DNA of 64,000 nt, from contig JAOWCC010000019.1 of assembly GCA_030867875.1 (NCBI GenBank), forward strand, positions 36,127,976 to 36,191,975. Reading direction: 5' to 3'. The position numbers and the translations under genes were made by a program. Origin of the DNA: Actinernus sp. WN-2022. Lineage: Eukaryota > Cnidaria > Anthozoa > Actiniaria > Actinernidae. The notes beneath the pieces are model-generated. The model was given only the letters and a program-made list of their open reading frames with translations. It ran no database searches and was not told where the DNA came from. Shown piece after piece: positions 1 to 11,251 of the stretch (position 1 is its first letter; each line of letters starts with the position of its first letter).

Positions 1-79
1 TCTTTCACTAGCTAAGCAACATCAACAAAGTTCCTTTCTATCTTAATCTAGCTAAATGTTTTTACATTAAAATAACTAA

Positions 80-1995
80 TTATTTAAGAACATGTCTCTT
101 GGTCTTTGCCACAGAAAACCAATCGCTTATACATGTAGCTGGGTTTGGGTTGTACTGCTTGACTGTGCAGTCCAATGAGCGCATTCTCATCAGGTCGGAC
201 AAGGTGGTCTGGGCCAGGGTAGTCCGCAGATAGTTCTTCAGTTGGTTCATAGTCGAAAATCCTCGTTCACATTTTGCAGTGGAGGGAGACAATGTGACCA
301 TCAAGTCAAGTAAGATCAGGCAGTCCTTGACATCATCTGGTTTTGAAGCCAGAAGGTTGGAAAAGGCATCATTTGGGCTGATGGCCTTCTGTCTTGCTAG
401 CCTGGTGCGCAGAGCAGGCCACTGAGCGATGATGCTTGTCTTTTCTTCTTCTGAAAGATAGGGACTGAAATGCTGCACCAATGACCTCACTTCACTGTTA
501 CCATATGACGCCAGACTTGTACGCTCTTGTGGCATTTCTCTCGGATCGAAAACCCTGAAGTGACTGAATGGTTCTTCCTGAAGACTGCCAAACCTGGTCT
601 CAAGGTGTACCTTTACATCTGTGAGAAAGCTGTCAAACTGGCTATCTAGGGAGGTGCCTGCTCTGGTCAGTTTCACTTCTTGGCTGCTGTTCTTGCCACA
701 TGTCAGAATGCCTGACTCCTCGGAGTAATGCTCAATGAACCTCTTGTACTGGGGTCCTCTCTCCAGACTCAGTTCCTCTAAAATTGTTAGAGTAGTCTCA
801 AGGCAAGTAACCACATCAGTGACACACAGTTCATCACTCTGAAAGGTTTTGCTTAGGTTTGACAGTACCTTTGTCACATCCATCATCAAGTACAGATACT
901 TGACATATTTCTCTGATAGTAGGTCTTTAGGAATACCCTTCGCTCGCTGCCCTTGTTCATCGTTGGAACTTGCTTTATGTTGTAGATGCATTGCTGTTGT
1001 TGGAAAATGCTTCTCCAGGGCACATATTGCCCGATGTCTGCTGGCTAACCATCGAGTGTTCTGTATACCACTGTAGTACACCGTATCCTCTTCTAAGATG
1101 CTTGCAATTTCATTGACTTCTCGGCGTCGTTTGGGAGAGTAGAAATATAATTTATACACTGACTTGACGGTGTCTTCGAAACGGCTCAGATAATGGCAAC
1201 TTTTAACCGCGTCAAGAACAGCCAGCTCTAACCTGTGGGCAACACAATGGATTACGATTACTGGTCGGCCAATTTTCTCCTCTATTCGTCGGCTTACTCC
1301 TCCCTTTTTGCCGATCATCACACTTGCGCCATCGAAATTACAACCAACAAGCTTCTCCTTTAATACTTCATTGTCAATGTTAACAGCTTGTAGCCCTTTT
1401 TGAATAGCATTGGTAACACCGACTGCATCTGCTGAGTCCAGGGCAACAATATCAGCAAATTGGGTGGTAGGCCTACCATTTAGTCCTGTGTAACGTACAT
1501 ATACATATACAGCCTCTTGCTCAGTGATGCTCTTGTCAGTTGAACCATCTGAAAGCACACACAGGAATCGGGCACCATCGATTTCATCTGACACTGTTTC
1601 CCTCTGAGCTGATGCCATACTGGACACGAACTCTTTGCACTTTTTGTCAGTACGGTATTGTAAACCAATGTCCACGCCATTCTTTTCCTGAAGATCTAAC
1701 AGCCCTCCAAACTCCTTAAAAGCAAGTCCTTCCTTTGCAACATAAAATGCTGTGTTGAATAACTTTTCCATTCTTGATTTTGTCTCTTGATCTAGCTTAG
1801 CTGACATTGCTTTGACCATCATGGGTAAGGTCTGTTTAGAATTTTTGTTTTCAATGTCCCATCTTTTTGAGCACTTATCATGGTTCACGGAGCTTTCATG
1901 TGACTTGAGAGATTGGAGACGATATTTCACAATGCCACCAGTACCCTTGTAGAGGACACTTGACTTATCAGCAAGACCAGGAAAAGCCCGGCACA
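80..1995 (-). CDS. hAT-family transposase-like exon (DUF4371/ZNF862-type)
   Basis: About 638 codons, open throughout, read on the minus strand. It begins with the second half of a TTF/BED-like zinc finger (the pair CKVC ends the upstream exon and CRAFPG starts this one). The middle is the DUF4371-type RNase H-like core: SDGSTDKS near residue 150, the FDGAS motif near residue 223, and HCVAHRLELA near residue 250. The last 80 residues are the hAT dimerisation region (SPSTAKCERGFSTMNQLK). Proteins of this build are hAT-derived transposases or host proteins domesticated from them (ZNF862, KIAA1586 types); they act on DNA in the nucleus. There is no ATG at the left end because this is a downstream exon. 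Oddity: the canonical donor at 2101-2100 and acceptor AG at 1997-1996 leave the frame one base short of the expected zinc finger, so either the splice is unusual or one base is missing. Confidence 0.85.
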
Positions 1996-2101
1996 CTTTA
2001 GTTAGAAAGCAAAATTCTCAAGATTACAATAGAACTAAAAAAATACTGTATAGCAATAAAATATCTAAACAACGAATGTAAATATAACATAATTTGCATA
2101 C

Positions 2102-3247
2102 TTTGCAGAACATGATGTCTTGAACTGGATCGTGCTCTACCCATGGATATACTTCTTTCCAGTGTTGTTTGAATTCCCGCTGCCTCTTGTCCTCATATTT
2201 TTCCTTTGATGTCTTCTCTTTAGAACCTGGAGTTGATGTCTGAGAGATGGTCTGCTTTTCAAAGACTTTGTTGTGTGCTTGATTCTGAGGAGAGGCCAAA
2301 GGAACGGCTGCAGATGTTAAATCTGGTGGTGTTGTCTCCATTTTGGGAGGGCGTGGCTTGTTACTCGGTGACGGAAAGAAATCTGTTATTCGTTGTCTTT
2401 TCTGCTTGTCAGCTTCATTTGGGACTTCCTTCTTTCTCTTTTTGGTTTGACTTGAACCAAAATCTGTTGAAGGTGGGCTCTCAATCTTGAAGAGCGGCAC
2501 AAAATGGTTGGATTGAAACCAGCTACCTGGGCGATTATCCAAATTGCCGTCCCTAGACCACAGTATCATTGCTGGCGATTTTGTATTCCTGTCCATGCAT
2601 TGTATAGACGAACTGGGTAAAATATAGCCGTGAAAGAGGGGACGTGTATTTGTGCCACAGTTTGGAAATGTGGAGAATATCGGTCGCCCCAAAATTGTTG
2701 AAAGGGCCATGACATGTAACATGGAACTCCATTCTCCGTCCTTACACCCACCAATCGCTTCACTTTGAACTGCAGCGACACGATCCATTGTCTCATCCTA
2801 AGAGGTAAGTCCATTCTCTGATAAACACTGTATGAACAGGCTTACTTCAGGTAGACCACAGTCATTCACAGCTTCAGTTAACTTTGGGTGCTTGACATAA
2901 AACTGTGCATTTGCATAAAGTTCCGTTGCGGTTAGAAGCCGTAAGAGTGGTGAATAGCTTTCATTTCCAATCAGTATTATTGAAGCTTCATTATACAAGC
3001 AGTTCCCATCACCAGTTGCTTTCTTGGCTTCCACTCCCAGGGGGAAATCATTTGGTAGATCATCAGGGATCAGCAGCTTTGCCAAGGAGTCTCCTGGAAG
3101 ATCTTTCCATCCTGAAAACGTTACTGTGCGAATGTGCTTTTGTTCGTCGCCATACTTAGTTATGATGGCTTGGACCAACTCAGAATTAAATTTCGATTGC
3201 TGTAATTTCTGTAAATCAGCAGCGATATCCTTTTGTCTGCTATTCAT
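2102..3247 (-). pseudogene. OTU-like protease domain fused upstream of the hAT transposase, with in-frame TAG
   Basis: Starts at ATG 3247-3245. Residues 75-85 hold GDGNCLYNEAS, the Asp and Cys of an OTU/vertnin-like cysteine protease. The fold continues through the segment reading LGRPIFSTFPNCGTN. A TAG at 2800-2798 interrupts an otherwise single open frame: the codons before and after are in phase and the family similarity runs straight through, so a Trp codon (TGG) is a likely ancestor. After the OTU part come a Lys/Arg-rich stretch, ITDFFPS (the right-hand half of a PIP box), a low-complexity Pro/Ser/Thr linker and the first half of a zinc finger (FKQHWKEVYPW to MFCKVC) that is completed by the next exon. 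The layout is OTU, linker, zinc finger, hAT core. OTU domains occur as passengers in several animal transposons. Whether the stop kills the gene or is read through cannot be told here. Confidence 0.7.
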
Positions 3248-4570
3248 ATCGATAATATGCGGTAAAACTACAACTAAGAAATCACCTACATATTTGCTGA
3301 ACGTGTTCTACACAACACGCCACGTGCAAAAAAATGCGAGTCGTCAGTCTGCCGGCTAGTTGTGTGAAAATGTCACGGAACTCTGTCAATTACATGCAAC
3401 TCTAATGTGAAAAAAAATTCAACTCGCCGTTCGCGATCACGTAGTCGCTCCTCAAATCGGGGATTCAGGGCTCAAAATAACGGTCTGGATTGGGAATTTG
3501 ACCAGTCAAACTTTCCACTTGCCGGTCATGTTTACCCGTTTATATTTCCTCAAAATAAAAACAAAGCTTCAGTCAATAGTCTGTACAGTGTAGTTGGCGC
3601 GCGATCTAATGGAATTCGAGTTGTTGATTTCAAATTTTGCGTTAAGTTTATTATTTGATAAAGCTAAATACATTTCAGAATACCTGACAGAAAATAAAGA
3701 CCTCGTCGAACCCTAACTTGATATAACTGATATAAAGGACATTTCATTCCTGGCGGCCTGAAGCGGAGGAATAAAAGTTTTCAGTTTCGAGGTTGTCTAG
3801 CACGTGACTAATTTCTACCCCAGATCGAATTTCATGTCGTCGTAAACAGCAGAAGTACGCAGTTTTGTGTTTACTCAGTTCGGCATTTATATTTTGAATA
3901 ATGTTCTCGAAATAATATATTGCGTGGTGATCTTGATCACTGAAGATTTTGCAGGAATTGCTGTCCGATTCGCTAAGTAAAGAAACAATTTTCAGTAAGC
4001 TTAAATTAAATAACCGCAAAGAAAGCCAGTTGAATTGAAGTAGCCCTAAGCCGCCGGCGCCGTCGGTCTCGCTCAGAATTATTTTTAAATACAATTTTAG
4101 GTATACAAATATATTCACCAGTGTTGACTGAAAAAAAACACTATTGAGAATAACCCCCCCAAATGTAATTTAAAATGTACATTTTTTGACTCGCTGTAAA
4201 TGAGGTATAACCCAGCAATGTATTGGCCCTGACGCTCTTGCCTGTCGGGCAACCTGTGATAGAAAAACACTAGCCCGACGAGTCGCTCCACTAGCCCCGG
4301 GCTATCGGACAGCACTTTCGTCGCGCCCTGACAATGGAAACAAAAATGCTTGACCCCCCCTGCATGTCTAAAAATATTAATCCCACTAATGATATTACAA
4401 GCCTGTATTTATCTATTGGACATGACGTGTGGATTCACAGAAACTAAATCTATATTGACAATTATTGCTCAAATGCATGACATTATATATATACAAGTCA
4501 TGTATATCAGACAGTATTTGTTACAGTTATTGTTTTATTGCAGATAATAATTCATAGTTGAATGATTGGA
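3248..4570. other. non-coding flank of the OTU-hAT gene
   Basis: No convincing gene. Short open frames occur (for example 3407-3658 plus, Arg/Ser rich at its start) but none has a recognisable domain. The first 100 bases upstream of 3247 would hold the promoter of the OTU-hAT gene; I see no clear core element. Confidence 0.4.
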
Positions 4571-4715
4571 TATACAGCTATTTCAAAAAAGTTTGACTGG
4601 GCAATCAGTGATTGGCAAGGTAAAATCACCAAGTAAAATGATACTTTTTCAATGAAAATTTCACAAGATGATTTATGAGCCATACTACTCAAGCTTTTTT
4701 GAAATGGCTGTATAC
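4571..4715. repeat. 145-bp MITE with about 25-bp inverted ends
   Basis: Starts TATACAGCTATTTCAAAAAA and ends with the near-exact reverse complement TTTTTTGAAATGGCTGTATA (one mismatch). No coding capacity. Short palindromic DNA of this kind is a non-autonomous transposon relic. Confidence 0.75.
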
Positions 4716-4720
4716 ATTAT

Positions 4721-5010
4721 GATATAGCTATTGCAATTAATGTTGTCGCGGAAAAAGCCTCAAGTCTAATCTTGAAACCGAAAGGGATCATGGGGTTTAT
4801 TATGTAATGTGGCCTTTGGCTCTTATTCGGCAACAAACATTGCTGCAGACTATCGAATAATTAATAAATATGTCCAAGTCATAGAACTTGCCAGCGTGCA
4901 GTGAATTTCTCTATTGTAATAATGCCATGTCTCAAGTCTCAGTCTCAATCTTGGACTCGAGGCTTTTTCCAGTGACAACATTAATTGAATTAGCTATATA
5001 TAGTTATATC
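4721..5010. repeat. about 290-bp MITE with about 50-bp imperfect inverted ends
   Basis: The left end (GATATAGCTATTGCAATTAA, then TGTTGTCGCGGAAAAAGCCT) reappears as reverse complement at 4948-5010 (AGGCTTTTTCCAGTGACAAC, then ATTAATTGAATTAGCTATAT). It lies only 5 bp from the MITE at 4571-4715. Non-coding. Confidence 0.65.
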
Positions 5011-5139
5011 CTGGAACTGTAATGTACATTAGAGTTTACTGTAAAATGAATAAGAAATAAACTAGGTGTTTGACAGTACACCTCAGAATATGTTTCTTAT
5101 CTTCTATAAAAGCCCCTGGCACCCACCACTAAAAATCAT

Positions 5140-7413
5140 TTACACCCTGTCTGTGTCAAAATTAGCCTTCAAATACAAGTAGGCATTAGCAGCTTGGGCA
5201 GGCTCAATATCACCAGTGTCTGCAATGTGCCGTTCACATTCTCTACGAAATCCTGTTTCTAAATAATCATCTGTTCCCTCCAGTACACCTGAAAGTTCTG
5301 CTATTTCCTGGAGGTGTTCCTCTGTAACAGGCAACCCACACTTTTCACCACCATGCTGCTGTGGGTAGTGGTAGATGTGCTCAGGCACTCCAGTTGGGAG
5401 TTCCTTGTGCTTCTGCTTGCGCATGCGGTGATTATTCCATACAGAGACTCTGAAGGCGTCAAGTTCCTTTTGGAGAACAGGAATGTAAATGTATGCAAGC
5501 AGGTTCCTACAAACAGACAGGGGCAAGATTGCTGTTGATTTCTTGAAATGTAATTGAGATTGTTGCTATAATTAATGTATTCTAAGGACCATTACACTTC
5601 CCTAACTCAATGATCATAGGTTTGTTACAAGCTACATGTAGGCAACCAGTTCAATTTCAATGTCAAACAATAACTGGAATTGTATTGATGGAACCATATT
5701 TTAATATGGTAAATATAAAATATCATTTAACATTGCTTAATATCCTATCTCCCCCACCACGGCTGGATATTCGAGCCTAAGCCCCCTTCCGCCTCTTGTT
5801 TCAAAGTCTCACTATGCCATTGCTAGTCAGTGGTGGATCCGGGATTTTTTTAAACAGGAGGTTGCATGGCAATAAAAGCAAAAGTAACGTCTCTAGTTAG
5901 CCATCATTCACTGTCAGCAAATACATAGCAAATTCTGACTATTTTACAAAACCTGCATATCTTTGGCCAGGGATAAGTTAATTTTTATGTTTATCCAACT
6001 GATGTGTTTCAGACCAGCCACATGTAAACGGCTGTAAAAATGTTTCGTGCCAGTCTCATATAAATACCCTCTAAAGTAACAACAATTAAAATTAGCTGTT
6101 AAACATTTTATATACTATTAATGTAAAACACACTGGAAAACCTTATGTTGATTCTGTGCTTTATAATGAATTTTATTATTATTATTTGGAGCATAAATTG
6201 TGACAGCACAGGTCACATGTAGCTTTCATTATTTACTTGAGCACATTAATGGAAAGTGCCAATGAAACTACTGCAAAAAAATACCTGTCTGTTTCATCAA
6301 CTGAGTCATAATCTCCATCTTCAACTAGTGAGGACAACTGACTTTTAAAGAACCTCTCCATTCTGTCCAGTAGTTCCCGCCACCACCGTTCTATTTTATT
6401 TTGAGTTGAGGGGCCATACAAGACACTCTCAGTTGGATCATCTGGATCATCTAGATCATCATGTTTTCCACGGAGGAAACTGTGCATTGCTGCCATAACA
6501 CCAGTTTCTGTTCCTCTGTCTACTCGTATTGTTAATGGCAACACTGTTTTTCAAATAAAAACAAATTATGTAAGAATCATATAATTATGTGAGAATCAAA
6601 ATGTCAGCTGCCTAATAAAGTTAAATCTGGCAACAAGATTTCTGAACATTCAGGATCAGAAATCGAATTTAGTTTATTGGTTTGGGTTATTACATTTCCC
6701 ATACCTCTACTTTCATAAAGATAATCCAAGTAGAATTTCCCTATAATCTTAGGATTATTGTTTGACGTCCAGATTCGTAAGAAGTTTACTCGAGCACTGT
6801 GTGTGTCCTGTCCACCGTAGATACACAAAGGAAACATAGACTTCTGGTATCCACATAGCTTGTCGTGTCCATCTAGGGACATCGTGCAGTCTGCACCCTT
6901 TTGAATTGGGAAAATGAATTACTTTAGAATAATGTCAAAGCATAATGTTCAATAAGGTTATATAACAGAAAAGTTTGTACTCACACCGGTGATAAAAGTA
7001 TTGGTTCTTTGGGGCCGCTTTGCTTTCCCCACACCTCCTCTCGCCTCTAGCCCTTCTGGAGCAACATCTACCATAATAGCGTATACAAGATCCCGAAGGA
7101 CATTGAGGCCATGAACCTCCCGCACCTTCCGCTGCATGGCACGATAGCCAAGAAGTCGCCCTGGACCCTCCATTTCTTTCTGAACGGCTTTTTTCACGTC
7201 ACCGATATCTAACTCATAATTGGTGAACTTTATGTCAAAATATTGCAGCCTGCGCGGCAAGCTTCGATCACTCCATGCATACATGGGATACTTAGTTTTT
7301 ACAAAGTCCAAGATCTCCTTTTTTCGCAATTTTTGCCAGACGTATTTGGTCAAAGCATCTTTCAGCACCATATCATCCATCCATTCCCCGTTCCTCACAC
7401 GCTCAGCCGCCAT
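5140..7413 (-). CDS. integrase-like DDE gene, four exons, intact frame (rva_4-type integrase core)
   Basis: Exons on minus: 7413-6985, 6897-6705, 6543-6285, 5506-5140. All donors are GT and acceptors AG, the phases agree (0, 1, 2), and the product is 415 residues without a stop. Start ATG 7413 lies in CAAAATGGCGGC. Residues 1-143 are an N-terminal region seen again in the gene at 25283 (WMDDMVLKDALTKYV against WIDDAVLKDELIKYV). The catalytic core shows LDGHDKL (Asp near 152), RVDRGTETG (Asp near 216) and NKIERWWREL (Glu near 259), a D-D-E triad of the retroviral-integrase fold. The C-terminal exon has VPEHIYHYPQ. The right flank carries the same terminal motifs as the 25019-35462 transposon, so it is probably that family's transposase. 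No partner kinase and no left terminus are visible, so it could be a stranded or domesticated copy. The hAT-end-like CAGTGGTGGATCC near 5830 lies in intron 3. Confidence 0.75.
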
Positions 7414-7493
7414 TTTGTTTTGCACATTGAACGGCCGAAAGGAATTGTGGGATGTAATTGTCATGCCCAAACTGCATTGTGGGCTATGGCACT

Positions 7494-7702
7494 CATAGGC
7501 CATGGAATTTTTTTTTTTAAATGCTATGGCACAGATAGGCCATGCAATTATAATTGTTATTGCAAATAAATTTTATTTTAATATATATACATATATATAT
7601 TATATATTTTTAATTAAAAATGTTTATTTAATTTCATTCATTTTTCTTTTTTAATTTTATAAAAATATATATATTTTCTTATGGCACCCATAGGCCACCA
7701 TA
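7494..7702. repeat. terminal motif array of the integrase element (right end)
   Basis: Read on minus, this end starts TATGGTGGCCTATGGGTGCC at 7702, crosses about 140 bp of nearly pure A/T, then has two more copies of GGCCTATnnGTGCCATA (7516-7540 and 7494-7512). The transposon at 25019 has the same architecture: TATGGTGGCC..TGCCA, AT-rich spacer, then CATGGCCTAGAGCTGCCA just before the integrase start. I infer this is the terminal repeat and transposase-binding array of the element that carries the 5140-7413 gene. The base after 7702 is the presumed target flank. No matching left end was found. Confidence 0.6.
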
Positions 7703-7841
7703 CTGGGGCTACCAGAAATGGTAGGAACAACCATAACTATTAGTAGTTAATGCAACTCAGTCTTAGATTCATATAACCTAAAGCACTGATATATTTTTTT
7801 AAATCTAGAAGCTTAACAGAGTTTGGTTTGACATGGTCACT

Positions 7842-7972
7842 AGACCAGTTTACGGTTCATGTGCAGTTGTACAAATCCTTTGTTTATTTGGCGGGTGGGA
7901 AGATGTTAGACAATGGTGGCCCGCCAGTTGAAACAAGACTTGAACAACTGCGCATGAACCGTAAACTGGTCT
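7842..7972. repeat. 131-bp MITE with 36-bp inverted ends
   Basis: AGACCAGTTTACGGTTCATG at the left end returns as reverse complement at 7937-7972, with about three mismatches over 36 bp. The short open frame at 7828-8052 is just this repeat. Confidence 0.75.
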
Positions 7973-8466
7973 CTTCATGCATAAGGCCTTTAGATATGGA
8001 AATACGTCAAACAAAGAATTTTATTCCCAAGAGAATTCAAGGTAAAGATTGAGTCAAGCTAAAGGAGGTTAACACAACACATTTGAAGGGTTGTGTAGAA
8101 AAGTTGGCTTAAGTGATGATTTTGGATTGTCAATTTTTTTTCTATCAAAAGCGAAATAAAGACCATTAATGTATTTTCACCTTTCACTTAGGCCTTTTTG
8201 CCATTTGGTCTTCCTTCCTTCCTTCATTCATTTGTAAGCTCACTCAATAGGGCTTACATGTATAATAAGAATGTACGACATGCAAATACATAGGCAAATT
8301 TGAAAAATGAACTGTCACAGGAATTTCCTTATCTTCAAACTATATGTTGACTTAATTATAAGCATGTATTGCATTTGAGATCCTTCACATTTGCTTTCCC
8401 AGTGCTTCCCTTGGTTGCACTCAGTTGTCAGGCACAAGATGAGTTCTGGACAATTCACAATGTAAT

Positions 8467-8566
8467 CAGTGGCAGATCCAGACTTTCACATAAGAGGGGA
8501 TCCAGCTTGACCTCCATACTGTTTGCCACCTAAGCCCCCCTCCCTAGTAACATAGATCCGTCACTG
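8467..8566. repeat. possible hAT-type MITE
   Basis: Begins CAGTGGCAGATCCAG and ends AGATCCGTCACTG. CAGTGGCGGATCC-like ends are common in hAT-derived MITEs. No clear 8-bp target duplication is visible, so the call is tentative. Confidence 0.35.
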
Positions 8567-8735
8567 TTGATAGAATGATTTAAGTAAAAACTAAATTAAC
8601 AGTCTGACTATACTGTATTGTGGAGTGCAGGAACAGTGTACCATATCTTACCAGTATAGCACTATAGAGAATAAGCTTAAAGGCAGTTAGCACTATTTAC
8701 AATGTAGTGCTAAAATTGTTTCACTTCTGCCCATT

Positions 8736-10323
8736 CTAAATGTTGAATGTTTTAATGATTTGGTAGGCATTAACATAATTACGAATATTATTATTTCCAT
8801 CATCTTCGAGGGGTTTTACAGACTGTTGCAGGTTTCTAGTCTGATCATCACTAAGCTGAATACAAGCTTCTGGGATGACAACATTGTTGTCTGACACAGC
8901 ATCACCAACAGGCCCATCAAAGTCTAATCCATAGGTACTTGGGTCAACATCAAAATCATTTTGATGATTTAGCATACCTGTGTGCCATAAGGCAAGGGGT
9001 GATTGGTGTCTCATGGTACGCAATCCATGGTGGTTCCACTGGTCACTAAATTCATCTAATGAAGCATTTATGCGAGGGAGGTAAACGTAGTGCAGTGCCA
9101 GAAGGTGTGACTCGTTAAGTGAATCCAGTAAATCATGACTTTCAAGAAATTTGAAAGATCTTTATACAAGGCAGAACTCACTCTGTTAACCTCTGCCCAC
9201 AACCGTTCAATTCGTTGATTGTGGACACTCCTACCATAAATGAAACTTCCTCGGTTGAGACCTCTGCTTCAAAACATGAACCTAGCAACATCTACATTTT
9301 CCATTCCACGATCACCTCATACCCTCAAAGGAAGCCCAAAGTTATTAACATCTTTCTCAAAACATTGCAGCACAGTTGAAGCTTTGTTATCAGTGCAACA
9401 CTTGAGCTATATAATTGCCCTGCTATAACCGCCAATACAACCATGTATCACAAAACGCCAGGAAATAAGTTTGTGATTGGAATCTATGTGCCACAAATAG
9501 TTTGGGGCTGAAACTTTGTAGGATCTTCTGGTAATTGCATATGTTCTTCTTATTGCCCTTCCAACTGGATCAATTCTAGCAAGGCTCCCTCTCACCCTTG
9601 ACCTCTGCACCCAAATACCTCGACCTCGAAGAGTATCCCTAACATATACTTCTCCACTGTATGGGTAAGTCTGAGGACCTCTTGAACTTGGCTGTCCAAA
9701 TCATAATCGGTAATTGCTGTAAATGTACTCGCTATGTTGAAATCTACTCTTCGTCGGTACAAAGTGCTTTCACTAACTCTGAGGCATTTCAATTTGCGTT
9801 TCCAGTTCATTCCTGTTTCATAAAGTTGCTCTATTTGTTCTTTTGTAATCATATAAGCTGGTCTCCCTCCCATGCTAGCGAAAAATGCAGTACGCCACCC
9901 TCTGTCTTCAGTGGGTCTTACTGCATTCAAAACATCTGTTACCTGCTTTAGAGATGTAGTCAACGAGTCAATCAATTCTTCCAAGAGATTTCGTAAGGAC
10001 GGAGTACTCGAGGAATGCAGTGAAAGTGGAAGAGCCAAAACTACCCTTAGATGTCCTTCCAGTCTTCTCTTAAATATCTCTAATGTTACAAGGTCAGTTG
10101 CATCACAAAGTGAATCAATCCTACTAAGAATGTTGTTTAAAGAAACGAAGAATTCTCTCAGATCATCGGCCTCCGCCAACGTTTTTGTTCCCAGGGCCTT
10201 CCCGTCACATTTGCAGACTTGGAAAATAAATCGATAAAGCGATAAATCATCTTTCTTCTGAAATCTTAATTTCTCGCACAGCAAATAATTTTTTCTCAAC
10301 ACGTGATCGATACTTTTCGACAC
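8736..10323 (-). pseudogene. integrase core-domain protein, second family, decayed
   Basis: Read on minus. The N-terminal part (about 10240-9670) is helical, followed by MGGRPAYMITKEQIEQLYE and SESTLYRRR. The core shows [15 protein letters not shown] (first Asp), [21 protein letters not shown] (second Asp) and [11 protein letters not shown] (Glu), the D-D-E set of integrase-fold proteins found in animal genomes and derived from transposons. The frame is broken: a frameshift near 9672, a TAG after YSRAII near 9407, TGA inside LRVxGDRG near 9318, TGA after RFMF near 9264, and a frameshift near 9150 before the C-terminal part (RTMRHQSPLALWHTG) that ends at 8736. At least two frameshifts and three stops make it a pseudogene. 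It differs from the 5140-7413 family in its N-terminal half. The 5' end overlaps the tandem repeats at 10261, so its true start is unknown. Confidence 0.7.
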
Positions 10324-10572
10324 ACGATCTTAATTTCTCGCACAGCAATTTTTTTTTCTCAACACGTGATCGATACTTTTCTCAACACGATCATAATTTC
10401 TCGCATAGAAATTTTTTTTCTCAACACGTGATCGATACTTTTCGATACACGATCATAATTTCTCGCATAGCAAATGTTTTTCTCGCATAGCTATTTTTTT
10501 TTTAAACGGGCGATCGATACTTTGACAGACGATCTTAATTTCTCGCACAGTATTTTTTTTTTCAACTGGTGA
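10261..10572. repeat. tandem repeat, about five copies of a roughly 62-bp unit
   Basis: Each unit contains AATTTCTCGCACAGCA, a T-run, CTCAACACGTGATCGATAC and an ACGATC spacer. Copies start near 10264, 10328, 10391, 10454 and 10533, the later ones degenerate. Each copy holds a CACGTGATCGAT core, so the array could bind a factor many times, but it may be simple satellite-like DNA. Confidence 0.8.
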
Positions 10573-10894
10573 TCTGAAACTCAACCCACTTTTAACATGT
10601 TTGGCTTGCCATACAATACACCTGTTATCACTATAACGGCTCGAGTGTAGTAGATTATATGCTGGTAGATAAGGCAATCTTGGAACAAGTTGATGAATTT
10701 GGGATAAACCTCTGACCATGCACACATTCAGATCACTGCCCAATATATTTTCATCTAAAATGCCTAGTAATAGGGCAGATAAACCATCGTTCTGACAATA
10801 TCGATGCGATATCGGGCAGTGTCTATGAACCTTTTGTATTGTCGAACGAAACAGACAAAGATAACTTTAAGAGTGCATTATTTCATACTTAATA
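10573..10894. other. gene-free spacer
   Basis: I see no gene, repeat array or regulatory signal I can support between the tandem repeat and the P-element end. Confidence 0.4.
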
Positions 10895-10910
10895 CATAGT
10901 TAGTAGAGGA

Positions 10911-10942
<32 letters not shown>
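10895..10942 (+). repeat. left terminal inverted repeat of the P-like element
   Basis: CATAGTTAGTAGAGGAGACT onward through GGCGGACTTCAA. Matches the reverse complement of 18516-18563 with two differences. Confidence 0.8.
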
Positions 10943-10943
<1 letters not shown>

Positions 10944-10975
10944 ACATCTCTTTGTTATGGTTTTCGCTTAGTCAC

Positions 10976-11101
10976 TGTAATGGAGAGTAAACACGACACA
11001 GAGTGAAACACAGTCAAGAGCACATGGTCTCCATATTTAATCTATCCTATAATACTTAACACGTATGCATGTCACGCAATACTGTCACGCTAGTCACTAC
11101 A
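10976..11101 (-). repeat. 3' LTR of the gypsy element (126 bp)
   Basis: Read on minus it starts TGTAGTGACTAGCGTGAC and ends TCTCCATTACA (TG...CA). It is preceded on minus by a purine-rich tract GAAGGAGAGGAG, a typical polypurine primer. The first 18 bases match 13066-13049 with one mismatch. Confidence 0.8.
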
Positions 11102-11251
11102 CTCCTCTCCTTCAGATGAGGACAACATCAAATTAACAACAGATCAACATGATCAAACTAAATAACAATGGTTTCTAATGTCAATGTCCTTTACTTCTAT
11201 GACTTATCTGTTTCTTTAAAGTCGCAGTGTATAAAATGCAAATACATCAGC

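Noticed and set aside
3407..3658. Arg/Ser-rich small protein
   Set aside because: Only the first dozen residues are RS-like and the rest looks random.
10261..10572. CRISPR-like repeats
   Set aside because: Units are tandem without unique spacers and the genome is animal.
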